DNA from: Sva-07 sp963828415 | Lineage (GTDB): Bacteria > Actinomycetota > Acidimicrobiia > Acidimicrobiales > Ilumatobacteraceae | Length of the DNA: 64,000 nt | Reading direction: 5' to 3' | Assembly (NCBI GenBank): GCA_963828415.1 | Contig: CAWHEI010000002.1 | Location: 1 to 64,000 of the forward strand | In this document: one piece after another, positions 1-9,100 of the stretch | Layout of the letters: each line of letters opens with the position of its first letter | Position numbering within the stretch: the stretch's first letter is position 1 | Notes under the pieces: generated by a model | Databases searched by the model: none | What the model was told of the DNA's origin: nothing | Seen by the model: the letters and a program-made list of their open reading frames with translations, nothing else | Program-made: the position numbers and the translations under genes

Positions 1-114
1 CTGTGTCTCCTCGCCGGTTTCGTTGCGACCCTTCAGCGGCAGCCGCTCACCGAACTCGCGACGGATCCGACGCGCCAGTACCTCCAACTCGGTGTCCACC
101 GGGTCGACCGTCAT
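1..114 (-). CDS. CpaF/TadA-type secretion ATPase, N-terminal fragment (runs off window)
   Basis: Only the first 38 codons are in the window (MTVDPVDTELEVLARR...). The ATG at 114 overlaps the stop of the CpaE-like gene (ATGA), so it is translationally coupled as the next operon member. The visible part is a charged amphipathic stretch like the N-terminus of CpaF-family ATPases, with no catalytic motif in view. The CpaF assignment rests on context: a SAF/CpaB-like gene and a CpaE-like ATPase lie directly upstream, and CpaF usually follows CpaE in Tad pilus operons. It would then be the cytoplasmic hexameric motor for pilus or secretion-system assembly. Another coupled gene is possible. Confidence 0.5.
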   Translation of the reverse strand, partial: MTVDPVDTELEVLARRIRREFGERLPLKGRNETGEETQ

Positions 115-878
115 GCCAACACCTCCGCCGGCCGGGTGCCGAGGAGCTCACCCATCGTCGAGGCGGCCGACCGGACGAGCGCGAAGCGGCGGATGGAACG
201 GTGATCGAGTGAGCCTCCGCGATGGAGGTGGTCGATCACCTTTGGTTCCCACGGCCACCACCCGACCAACCGGGTGCCGAGCTCACCTGCCACCGATCGA
301 TCGAACCGCTCCGCCGACGCAATCGGTGCGTCGACGACGAGGAGCCGTGCGGTGTCGAGCGACAGCCCGGCCACACCCGGAGCCGACTGGCCCTTCGAGT
401 CGATCCACGCGACTGTGCTCGTCAACGCGGCCGGTTCCGGTGTGGTCACCATGACCAGGACATCGGCACGTTCGATGATCGGCCACGTCGGTACCGAACC
501 ACCACGCAGCGATCCGACATCCACCACCACCGTCCCATCGAGACGACGCAGCGCGTCAACCCACGGGGTCCGGGGTGATGCAATCGCCGACCACGCCTGG
601 AACGAATCCCACGGCCCCGTCACCACATTCACTCGTCCAAGCCGCCGAGCCGACGCTTCAAGCGCACGGACAGCGCTCTCGGCGATCGGGTCGAACGCCA
701 CGCGGCCCAGCGAGTTGCAGCCCGCTAAGTCCGTAGCTCGACTTGCCAGCACACCTCCGGCCGGGTCGGCCTCCACGAACCACGACTGATCTCCCCCAGC
801 CGCCACGGCAGCGGCCAGCAACAACGCCGACGTCGTCGTGCCCGTGCCTCGCCACGAACCGACCGCCATGAGCGTCAC
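111..878 (-). CDS. CpaE-like ParA/MinD-superfamily ATPase
   Basis: A 255-residue protein opening with MAVGSWRGTGTTTSALLLA, a deviant Walker A (GTGTTTSA) placed as in MinD/CpaE ATPases that act on exported machines rather than DNA. VVDVGSLRGGS resembles the switch region of the family. CpaE-type proteins position Tad pilus assembly. The GTG start at 878 overlaps the stop of the SAF-domain gene (GTGA); an ATG at 869 is an alternative that removes three residues. Between a SAF protein and a CpaF-like start, a Tad-type role is the best reading. The canonical P-loop lysine is not obvious, so ATPase activity is uncertain. Confidence 0.65.
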   Translation of the reverse strand: MTLMAVGSWRGTGTTTSALLLAAAVAAGGDQSWFVEADPAGGVLASRATDLAGCNSLGRVAFDPIAESAVRALEASARRLGRVNVVTGPWDSFQAWSAIASPRTPWVDALRRLDGTVVVDVGSLRGGSVPTWPIIERADVLVMVTTPEPAALTSTVAWIDSKGQSAPGVAGLSLDTARLLVVDAPIASAERFDRSVAGELGTRLVGWWPWEPKVIDHLHRGGSLDHRSIRRFALVRSAASTMGELLGTRPAEVLA

Positions 879-1519
879 TGGTCGGCTCCCAACGGTTGGA
901 TGACCACGACCAGTTCGTCAGTGCCCGCCCACGTCCCCACCAGCGCCGCGTCTGGCTCAGCGACGGCCAATGTGATCGACGCTTCAGCGGTCTCCGAGAA
1001 CGACACCGCGACGACCCGAACTGGGATCGCCGACGGTGAGTCCGTCGCACGGTCCATCGTCGACACCGCCAGCCCGGTGTCGCCGCGCTGGATCTCCTCG
1101 GGATACCGACCGGCCCGCAGCACCGCACCAACGAGTCGTTCACCTTCGAAGGTGTCAGGAGCGCCCGCGACCATGGACGGACCCAGCAGGTCACCCGGTG
1201 CGAGATCACCAACAGCGACAGCGCCCACGATGTCGGAGCGTTGCGATTCGAGATAGATCCGCCCGAAGCCGCTGTCGTTCGAGATGCCCGTCACACCGAT
1301 CGCCGAGTCCGGGATCTGCTCACCCGCTGGCACCGGCTCGACGACCATCAACACCTGGGTGCGATCAGACGCGCTCGACACCGCCCACAGCACGAGCATC
1401 ACGCTCAGCACGAACACCCCGCCAGCGGCGAGTAGCCACGGGACCTTGAGCTTCGGTCGCGGCGACGACGGTTTCGACGTCGGCGCGTGGGTCGGACGGA
1501 CCGTATGGGTCAGCGACAT
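875..1519 (-). CDS. SAF-domain membrane protein, CpaB/RcpC-like
   Basis: 214 residues with a proline-rich cytoplasmic start, one transmembrane segment at about residues 27-48 and then a SAF domain (VPAGEQIPDSAIG, later LAPGDLL) typical of CpaB/RcpC and FlgA-type periplasmic proteins. In Tad systems CpaB helps form the channel across the envelope. The ATG at 1519 has GGAG eight bases upstream (GGAG-CACTGACC-ATG), placed just after the stop of the preceding secreted-protein gene. The 3' end overlaps the ATPase start. The SAF family call is confident; the Tad role is inferred from neighbours. Confidence 0.7.
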   Translation of the reverse strand: MSLTHTVRPTHAPTSKPSSPRPKLKVPWLLAAGGVFVLSVMLVLWAVSSASDRTQVLMVVEPVPAGEQIPDSAIGVTGISNDSGFGRIYLESQRSDIVGAVAVGDLAPGDLLGPSMVAGAPDTFEGERLVGAVLRAGRYPEEIQRGDTGLAVSTMDRATDSPSAIPVRVVAVSFSETAEASITLAVAEPDAALVGTWAGTDELVVVIQPLGADQ

Positions 1520-1531
1520 GGTCAGTGCTCC

Positions 1532-2566
1532 TCACTCATTGACGTTCACCGCCACCAACTCGCCTACCCGGAACGTCACCGGCTCCGACGCCCACACATA
1601 GTTCGGCTGCGTCTCGACCGATCCCGACGCCCAGAACGTCACCGCGAACGTCTGCCGGGCCGTGACTGTCACCTCGCCCGGCCCGGGCGGCGTCCATTCA
1701 CACGACCGGTTGCTGCCCGGCTCGGCGAAGTCGGCCAGATCGTTCGGGCGCTGCGGGAACTCGATCGTCTCTCCCACCGGATACTCGTCACCCGCCGCTA
1801 CGCATGCGATGACACCAGAGAACGGCGGTGACGGTCTGTCAGGATCGGGGACGAACTCGACCAGGAAGTCGAGTTCGACCGGGCGGGTGATGAGGTACAG
1901 CTCCCAGCCGCGGTAATAGACGGCGTTCGACCGCTGAGTCCGCCACGCCGAGCCGTTGATCGCCAACCACGCCGGGTTCCGCACCACCAGGCCGCCCCAC
2001 TCGCCCACCACCTTGTTCTCGTACACGGCGAGCGGCTCCAGCTGCAGGCCGTTGTAGAGGTTCGTCAACTGCGGACGAGGGTCGAGCATCGGGTCCGTCG
2101 CCGGCACTTGGATGAGTCCCTGGAAGTTGCCGTCGTACGAGGTTTCGGCGCAGTACACCGAGAACGTCCGGACAGTGTCGGCCAACGACGGACCGCTCAC
2201 ACCAACCAGATCCAGATACGGCGGAAGGACGTCGTAGTCGAAGACGCCCTCGATGAAGATCCACTTCGTCGACCGAGCCAAGAACTGTTCCTCGATCAGA
2301 CCCAGCGTGTTCGGATCATCACCCAGGACAATCGCCGAACACTCCGCTGCTGCACCACCACCATGACTCCGAAACGCAGACCCATTCGGGATCGACGTGA
2401 ACACACCAAGCCCACCCGAAGCATTGCGAATGTGCACCTGCCGAGCTCCCGGGATCAACGGCGGACCGTCACCGCCGGAGCCGCCCGGTACAGCGACGGC
2501 AACACCCGCCGACGCGAGCGTTGCGACGAGAGCGATCCAGGTGGCGAGGATCGCTCGAACCGTCAT
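1532..2566 (-). CDS. Secreted protein of unknown function in Tad-like operon
   Basis: 344 residues. An N-terminal signal peptide (MTVRAILATWIALVATLASA) with an Ala-rich cleavage region precedes a Gly/Pro-rich linker and a globular region rich in aromatic residues with several cysteines. I do not recognise the family. The ATG at 2566 overlaps the stop of the lipoprotein gene (ATGA), so I prefer it to the TTG two codons upstream. As part of the coupled operon with a prepilin peptidase and SAF protein it is probably an exported accessory or surface component. No catalytic motif was seen. Confidence 0.65.
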   Translation of the reverse strand: MTVRAILATWIALVATLASAGVAVAVPGGSGGDGPPLIPGARQVHIRNASGGLGVFTSIPNGSAFRSHGGGAAAECSAIVLGDDPNTLGLIEEQFLARSTKWIFIEGVFDYDVLPPYLDLVGVSGPSLADTVRTFSVYCAETSYDGNFQGLIQVPATDPMLDPRPQLTNLYNGLQLEPLAVYENKVVGEWGGLVVRNPAWLAINGSAWRTQRSNAVYYRGWELYLITRPVELDFLVEFVPDPDRPSPPFSGVIACVAAGDEYPVGETIEFPQRPNDLADFAEPGSNRSCEWTPPGPGEVTVTARQTFAVTFWASGSVETQPNYVWASEPVTFRVGELVAVNVNE

Positions 2567-3348
2567 GAGCAAGCTCGCTCGTCATCCTGGATGTCGTCGA
2601 CCAACCACACTCCGTCCCGGTTCACGAGCCGGACGATCAGCGGCGCCCGGGTCGTCCCGCCGACCTCGCCAGCCGCCAGCGTGCCGTCGGCTTTGAGGTA
2701 GTGAGATCCACTGATTGCGCAGTCGAAGATGAACGCCTCGGTCTCCGACCGCGGGTCGGCAATCACCACCGGTCGCAGCACGTCGCCATCCCCCGGAAAC
2801 CCGAGGTACTCGCCGGCGGCGCTACGGACGGCGAAGACGTTCTCGCTGTACTTGGCTCCTCCGTCGACGAATGTTGCGCGCATCGCTTCGCTGGGTTCGA
2901 CCGGAATTGGATTCTGCGTGACCTGCGCGTAGAGCGCGATCATCGCTCGGCCGTACGCGACGATGATGTCTGCGTCCTCAGGCAGCGGGACCACGACACT
3001 GGCGTCGTCCGGGTCCGGCTCAGAGGGTACGAACAGCCACACCATGTCGATCAGTTCGACAACCTCACCCGGTGTGTCGACACCGGGTGCTCCGTCGACC
3101 GGAGTTCCGAGGTCAGCAGGAAGGAAACTCTCAGACTCGACCGCTGTGGTTGTCGTTACGGGTGGGAAAGACTCCATCGTCGTGGGCGCTCCATCCGTGC
3201 TCTGCGACGGCGCGGTTGTCGTCGTCACCTCGATCAAGGGTGTCGTCGCCGGGAGGGGCGCTGTAATCTCGGGCTCGGCGCTTCCCGACCCGGAGCACGC
3301 GGCCAACCCGGCGACAACGGCGAGCGTCAGCGCTTGGATCGATTTCAT
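2563..3348 (-). CDS. Lipoprotein with Thr-rich linker
   Basis: 261 residues. The N-terminus (MKSIQALTLAVVAGLAAC) is a lipoprotein signal with the lipobox LAAC. It is followed by a Thr/Pro-rich extended linker (clusters of TTTT) and a C-terminal globular part ending in a pattern typical of small NTF2-like extracytoplasmic domains (RLVNRDGVWLVDDI). Function is not recognised. The ATG at 3348 overlaps the stop of the prepilin-peptidase gene. The open frame continues upstream without a stop, but that stretch is Arg/Cys-rich and lies over the peptidase gene, so it is not coding. Confidence 0.7.
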   Translation of the reverse strand: MKSIQALTLAVVAGLAACSGSGSAEPEITAPLPATTPLIEVTTTTAPSQSTDGAPTTMESFPPVTTTTAVESESFLPADLGTPVDGAPGVDTPGEVVELIDMVWLFVPSEPDPDDASVVVPLPEDADIIVAYGRAMIALYAQVTQNPIPVEPSEAMRATFVDGGAKYSENVFAVRSAAGEYLGFPGDGDVLRPVVIADPRSETEAFIFDCAISGSHYLKADGTLAAGEVGGTTRAPLIVRLVNRDGVWLVDDIQDDERACS

Positions 3349-4421
3349 GCGACCAGCCCCTTCTCGACGAGAACGATCGATATGAGCAGCGCGGCAGCCG
3401 TCCCGGCGAAGAGACTCGGACCGAGTGCCCGCTGACCGGAGGGGCGAATCGCCCGAGCAACGGATGCGAGTGCCAAGGCAGCCAGCGCGATCAGTCCAGC
3501 CGCTGGCCACCACCACGGTGCGATCAGTGCGCCAGCGACCCCTGCAAACTTCACGTCGCCGAACCCGAGCGCAGACGGGTCGGCCAGGTGAACCAGCAGG
3601 AACGGCGCCGCCGCCATCACGGCTGCCGCCAGCGCCGAGCCGACCGACCCTGAGAAGTAGGCCGCCAGAACAGCAAGGACGGCAGCGACGGCAAGGAACC
3701 GATTCGGGAGTCGGAAGGCCCGCATGTCGACGACCGCAGCTGCGCACAGCAAGCACACCCCGGCGACCGTTGCGACCCTCGTAGGATCCGAGATCGTTGT
3801 CGTACCGATAAGCACAGCCGTCACGGATGCCACGCACCCGGACACGAGCAGACCCGGAAGAAGCTCCGTCTTCGATCGAGCACTCCGCGTTGCACACATG
3901 CTTCGTCGAACCATCGCTACCTGGCCGGATCGAACCTTGACCGCTGGCTCAGCGATGAAGCCAACCGATCGATACAGGCGAGTTGCCGGGAGGTTTTCCG
4001 CGCGTACCGTCAGCACGAGCGTGAGACCCTCGTCGTCGGCGAGCCGTGCGATCTCGGTCAGGAGAGCGTTGCCGAAGCCAACACCCTTCTCGAAGGCAGC
4101 GACGTTCGCGACGACGATCGATCCCTGACCGACCGCCCGCCAGCGAGTCGCATCGAAGACACGGGCCACGCATGATGCGATCGCCACGATCACCATCATC
4201 ACGATGACGGCGAACAGCAGTGAGCGTATGAACAGGTCTCCTTCCGCACCGACGATCCCGACGAGCACCAAGCCCGGTACGCAGATCAGCCCGGCCAGCG
4301 CAGCTGCCCACACCAGAGCGCCTCGCGAAGTTGGAACGCTGGAGAGCGAACAGACTGAGCCGGCCCGATTCACGATCCGCTGGCACGTGGCCAGGTGCAG
4401 TACCGACCGAAGGCGAGTCAT
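3345..4421 (-). CDS. Prepilin peptidase (A24/TadV-CpaA) fused behind a membrane-GNAT-like module
   Basis: 358 residues in one frame. Residues 34-58 and 65-88 are two hydrophobic segments. Residues 101-165 resemble the second half of a GNAT acetyltransferase (VVANVAAFEKGVGFGNALL, then ENLPATRLYRSVGF). Residues 190-358 are a multi-helix A24 leader peptidase with both catalytic aspartates: D232 in VVDMRAFRLPN and D289 in GFGDVK. The peptidase would process the pilin-like substrates of the Tad operon. The ATG at 4421 has GAGG eight bases upstream. No stop or frame change separates the two modules. The peptidase is certain; whether the GNAT part is a working domain is open, because its first strands are replaced by membrane segments. 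Confidence 0.75.
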   Translation of the reverse strand: MTRLRSVLHLATCQRIVNRAGSVCSLSSVPTSRGALVWAAALAGLICVPGLVLVGIVGAEGDLFIRSLLFAVIVMMVIVAIASCVARVFDATRWRAVGQGSIVVANVAAFEKGVGFGNALLTEIARLADDEGLTLVLTVRAENLPATRLYRSVGFIAEPAVKVRSGQVAMVRRSMCATRSARSKTELLPGLLVSGCVASVTAVLIGTTTISDPTRVATVAGVCLLCAAAVVDMRAFRLPNRFLAVAAVLAVLAAYFSGSVGSALAAAVMAAAPFLLVHLADPSALGFGDVKFAGVAGALIAPWWWPAAGLIALAALALASVARAIRPSGQRALGPSLFAGTAAALLISIVLVEKGLVA

Positions 4422-4754
4422 CTCGAACGCCTCTGCATGAATCTTGGATCCGGCACGCAGACCTCGCGAGCTGAGGCGACACGATTCCCAGAACGACCCC
4501 CAGGCCGTCGGCGAACTTGCTGGGCAAGCCGCCAATGAGACCGAGTCGAAGCGCACGGCAGTCACAGCGTCTCCCGCAAGACCCGAACTCGGTGCCGCCC
4601 CGACGACCCCGGACCTTGCGCTGGCCAACGGCCACGCAAGATCATCGAATCAACGTACAACTCTCGTACGCGTTGCGCAAGGGACAAATGGGCGTCCATA
4701 CCCATCGAAGGCCCCACGAAGCTGCGAACCGTTACACAGTTCGACCCGAACCGA
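4422..4754. other. Intergenic region upstream of the Tad-like operon
   Basis: About 330 bases between the start of the peptidase gene and the stop of the small winged-helix-like gene. It must contain the promoter for the minus-strand operon, though I cannot point to a clear -10/-35 pair. A short repeated GTAC-centred motif (CGTAC at about 4654 and 4666) could be an operator, but it is weak. No RNA gene or convincing open frame seen. Confidence 0.4.
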
Positions 4755-5051
4755 TCACCTCATCGGTGGAAGAAGCCTCACCGGTCGAGCGCGCCCATCG
4801 TCGTCGGTCCGTTCGATACTGATCAGCGATGCCGCTTCGAGCACACGTCGATACGTCGACCACGAACCCCGGTTGAGTTCGAACTTCGGCATGAAGTCTG
4901 CGGCCAACGTCTGAACTGCTCCGTCGTCGCCGGCGAACTCGTACAGCCCGACGTAGATCCAGAACGCGCGCGCGCGGACCGTAGCCGGCACCTCCGTCAG
5001 CGCTTCGACCTGCTGACGAGCTGCCACAAAGTCGATGTCGGATTGACTCAT
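4755..5051 (-). CDS. Small predicted winged-helix protein of unknown function
   Basis: 98 residues from the ATG at 5051 (MSQSDIDFVAARQQVEAL). The pattern is helical, then GSWSTYRRVLEAASLISIER, then DDDGRARPVRLLP, which looks like a winged-helix recognition helix followed by the wing. It is transcribed away from the restriction-modification genes that begin at 5482 on the other strand, the place where R-M regulators often sit. An ATG 12 codons upstream (5087) is an alternative start. No Shine-Dalgarno is strong. DNA binding is inferred from pattern only. Confidence 0.45.
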   Translation of the reverse strand: MSQSDIDFVAARQQVEALTEVPATVRARAFWIYVGLYEFAGDDGAVQTLAADFMPKFELNRGSWSTYRRVLEAASLISIERTDDDGRARPVRLLPPMR

Positions 5052-5481
5052 GTCGACGAGACCACTCTTTGCCGTCGCGCCCCTCATTCGCTGCCGAATG
5101 TAGCCGAGCCTCGACGTCCCGCTGCCGATTTGTCCTTCGGCGCCAAAGGCGCTCAAGTCTGCTCTCGACCGAACATCGACGAGCGGCGTCCTGTCTCCTG
5201 CAGGTTGCGCAAAGCAACCCCTGCAAGGATGTATGCCCTCCCAAACACCGGACACACGACCTACCAGACCCGACCCCCGATGATCCCACTTAGGATCGAA
5301 AGGAGTGCTGCTATCTTGCTTGCGGCACCAAGGACGAGATGGAGCAGAGTTTGGCAACCGATCTGAGCCAGCGAGGGTCGAAGCCTTCGGGCAAGCGCGT
5401 CGGCGGCGGACGGAGTAGGACCGCCCTCCGGTCAACGAACTGTCCGAGCCGCACGGATGATGTGCTGATCCATCCGCAACG
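5052..5481. other. Divergent intergenic region upstream of the restriction-modification operon
   Basis: 430 bases between two outward-facing genes, which must hold both promoters. A short plus-strand open frame from ATG 5339 to the stop at 5497 (52 residues, AGGACGAG upstream) overlaps the start of the next gene. Its composition is Arg/Ser-rich and looks non-coding, so I do not call it. Nothing else identifiable. Confidence 0.35.
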
Positions 5482-6144
5482 GTGCAAAGTCCGGTGACAC
5501 GAACGCCAACGATCGCCGAAGATCAAGTCGTGAGGTCAAGGCATCGCGTCAAGGCTTACGGTGAGGTCCTCACTCCGCGTCACATGGTCGACCGAATGCT
5601 CGACCTGGTCCGGGCGGAACTGGAGACCGGCCCCGACTTCGTCGACACGACGTTCCTCGAGCCCTCCGCCGGTGACGGTAACTTTCTGGTCGCGATTCTG
5701 CGTCGCAAGCTCCATGCCATGGAGAAGCGGTACCCGAGCGAGGAGTGGCCTCGGGAGTCCCTCTACGCGCTGGCCTCTATATACGGCGTAGAGCTCCTCG
5801 AGGACAACCACCGGGAGGCGATGGCGAACATGCTCGCGGAGTTCCTCGGCTTCCAGCAGGCCCACGGCATCCCTTGTGGAGCGGACACCGACTTGCAGCG
5901 CGCCGCGACCTTCCTCATCAACACGAACATCGTGCGTGGCAACACCCTGACAGCGCAGACTTCCGAGGGCAGGGACATCCTGTTCTCCTGGTGGAATCGA
6001 ATCGCAGGAGCTCCCGGCATGGTCCAGCGCGAGCCGTTCACGCTCGCCTCTCTTCGCGATGGCGGCTTCGACTTCACCGACTACCTCAGCTACGAGCCGT
6101 GCATGATCGACCGGGTCCACGAGGAGGCAACGGCCGATGCCTAG
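5482..6144 (+). CDS. DNA adenine methyltransferase-like protein, N-terminal half only (R-M locus)
   Basis: 220 residues. It has GEVLTPRHMVDRMLDLV, then the AdoMet-binding motif I FLEPSAGDGNF (residues 58-68), an acidic motif II residue in GVELLEDN and a motif III-like VRGNTL, as in N6-adenine MTases of the Eco57I/type I HsdM group. The catalytic motif IV (NPPY) and a target-recognition domain are absent: the protein ends right after the AdoMet-binding half. The stop overlaps the ATG of the helicase gene, so the two are coupled. GTG codons at 5482, 5494 and 5530 are possible starts; I give the longest. It may bind AdoMet as an allosteric or assembly subunit, or be a relic. Confidence 0.7.
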   Translation: MQSPVTRTPTIAEDQVVRSRHRVKAYGEVLTPRHMVDRMLDLVRAELETGPDFVDTTFLEPSAGDGNFLVAILRRKLHAMEKRYPSEEWPRESLYALASIYGVELLEDNHREAMANMLAEFLGFQQAHGIPCGADTDLQRAATFLINTNIVRGNTLTAQTSEGRDILFSWWNRIAGAPGMVQREPFTLASLRDGGFDFTDYLSYEPCMIDRVHEEATADA

Positions 6145-9100
6145 CCCGAAGATCAGTACGTTCCGAGCCATCACTCCGCTGATCTACTCGTGGACGACGC
6201 CCGACATCCCCAAGTATGACGGCTGGGAGAAGATCGGTTACACCGAGCAAGAGACTGCCGATGCCCGCATTGCGCAGCAGGCATCTCAGCTGTCGGTCGA
6301 GAAGAAGAAGCTATGGTCGCGGCGGGCTCTGTTCACCTCCGAGGCCGGCGGACGCTTCACCGACACCGACTTCCACGCCTACCTCAAGCAGCAGGGTGTT
6401 GAGCGCGAGACGAAACCCAAGCGCACCGAGTGGCACCACCTAGCCCCTGCGCAGAAGAAGTCGCTGGACTACTTCAACGACTTTGCCGGCCAGGACTTCC
6501 CCGATCTGCCGGGCACCGGGGGCGAGGACGACTACGTTCTGCGCCCCGAGCAGCAGGCGGCCGTCGACCAGGCCCTGGCGGCCTTCGCTGCGGGGGAAGT
6601 CGAGGTTCTCTGGAACGCCAAACCGCGGTTCGGTAAGACGCTGACGACGTACGATCTGATGCGAGCCCTGGACGTCAGGAAGGTTCTGATCGTCACCAAC
6701 CGTCCGGCGATCGCGAACTCCTGGTTCGACGACTTCACGCGCTTCATTGGCCACCAGACGGTGTTCCGCTTTGTCTCGGAGTCGCCCTCGCTGGACAGTC
6801 GCAGCCCCATGACCCGCGAGCAGTGGCGCGCCCTCTCCCTCAACCACCCGGACGAAGATCTGCGGGTCGTGGAGTTCCTGTCCTTGCAGGACCTCAAGGG
6901 CTCGGTGTACTTCGGCGGCTCGTACGACAAGCTCGAACACGTTGCGCACCTCAACTGGGACCTCCTGGTGATCGACGAGGCCCACGAGGGGATCGACACC
7001 ACCAAGACCGACGTTGCGCTCGACCAGATCAACCGCACATGGACGCTTCACCTGTCGGGCACCCCGTTCAAGGCTCTTGCGTCGGGCAAGTTCGGCGACG
7101 ACCAGATCTTCAACTGGACCTATGAGCAGGAGCAGAACGCCCGTCAGAGCTGGGAAGGGGAAGGCGAGGAGAACCCGTACGCCGCGTTGCCGACGCTCAA
7201 CCTTCTGACGTACCAGGTCTCGCGGATGATCACCGACCATCTAGCTGAGGGCGTCGCCATCGATGAGGACGAGGCGAACATCGACTACACGTTCGACCTC
7301 AACGAGTTCTTCGCGACCAAGGACAACGGCTTCTTCGAGCACGAGGACGAGATCATCAAGTTTCTCGACTGCCTGGCGACCAACGAGAAGTACCCGTTCT
7401 CCACGGCTGAGCTACGTGACGAGATCCGCCACTCCTTTTGGCTACTCAACCGCGTCGCCTCCGCCAAGGCGCTCGAGAAGCTCCTCAGGAAGCACGACGT
7501 GTTCAAGGACTACACGGTCATTCTCGCCGCGGGCGATGGGAAGACTGACGACGCCACCGACACGGTCGCTCTCGGCAAGTCCCTCGACAAAGTGCGCGCC
7601 GCCATCGCAGAGGCCGAGGACTCCGACGGCAAGACCATCACCCTGTCGGTCGGACAGCTCACCACCGGCGTCACGGTGCCCGAGTGGACCGCGGTCATCA
7701 TGCTGACGAACATGTCCTCCCCCGCCCAGTACATGCAGGCGGCGTTCCGGGCGCAGAACCCCTGTACGTTCGAGCGCAACGGGGCCGTCTTCCAGAAGCA
7801 GAACGCGTACATTTTTGACTTCGCGCCGGAGCGGACTTTGGCGATCTTCGACGCTTTCGCCAACAACCTGCACCCAAACCCGTCGGGCGACCAGGGGGTG
7901 CGGCAGAACAATATCCGCACGCTTCTGAACTTCTTCCCGGTCCTGGGCGAGGACGCCGAGGGCCGGATGATCGAGCTCGACGCTTCCCAGGTGCTGACGT
8001 TCCCGCAGGTCTTCAAGGCTCGAGAGGTCGTGCGTCGCGGCTTCCTATCGAACCTGCTGTTCGCCAACGTCGCCGGCATCTTCCGGTACTCCGAGCACGT
8101 CAAGGACATCCTGGAGAAGCTGCCCATTGCCAAGCAGGGCAAGGTCAAGGCCGGAGAGCCGATCGACGTTCCGCATCCTCCACCCGTCACGGATCAGGAC
8201 GGCAACGTCCAAGTCGATATGGAGACCGTGATCAACCCCAAGGTCTCCGAGCTCGGCAAGCCCGCCTGGAGCGTCGAGGCCATTCCGACGCCCGAGCCAG
8301 ATGCCCCAGCGCACACCGCGGCGAGGCAGATCGCGAAAGCGGTGACCGACCAGAGTCGCGCCAAACGCGATGAACTGAAGGAGGAGTACGGGCTTACAGC
8401 CAAGCAGGTCGAGCGCGACATGAAGCGCACCGAGCAGTCTGTGAAGGACCAGGTCGAGCGCGCGTACATTGAGCACAGCATTGCTAGCAAGCATCTCGAG
8501 GACGAGCTGAAGAGCGCCGCCACGGAGGCCGACGCCGATGCCGTCCAAGCCAAGAAGGCCGAACAGGACGAGGCTCTCAAGACAACAGTCCTGGGCATCG
8601 TTGAGGCGACCATGGACTCAATCGTCCCCGAGACGGTCATCCGCGAGGAGACCAAGAAGGAGCAGAAACGAGCGAACCAGACGATGGACGACGCCCGCTC
8701 GCATCTGCGCGGCTTCGCCCGCACGATCCCGATGTTCCTGATGGCCTACGGCGACCGCGGCATTCGCTTGTCGAACTTCGACGACTACACCCCCGACGAC
8801 GTGTTCGAGGAGATCACCGGAATCACCGAAGTCGAGTTCCGACTACTGCGCGATGGCCAAGAGATCACCGAGGAGGACGGCACCGTGACGAAGATTCCGG
8901 GCCTCTTTGACGAGGCGGTGTTCAACCAGTCCGTTCAGGAGTTCCTGGACAAAAAAGAGTCGCTCGCCGACTACTTTGACGACGCGCAAACGGAAAACAT
9001 CTTTGCCTACATACCTCAGCAGAAGACTTCTCTGGTCTTCACGCCGCAAAAGGTCGTGAAGCTGATGATCGACACGCTGGAGGCTGAGAACCCGGGCATC

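Noticed and set aside
2566..3897. Long N-terminal extension of the lipoprotein
   Set aside because: Beyond the ATG at 3348 the frame lies over the prepilin peptidase gene, is Arg/Gly/Cys-rich, and would bury the clear lipoprotein signal.
5339..5497. A short plus-strand frame before the R-M genes
   Set aside because: Ser/Arg-rich, no hydrophobic or helix-turn-helix pattern; overlaps the next start; not supportable as a gene.
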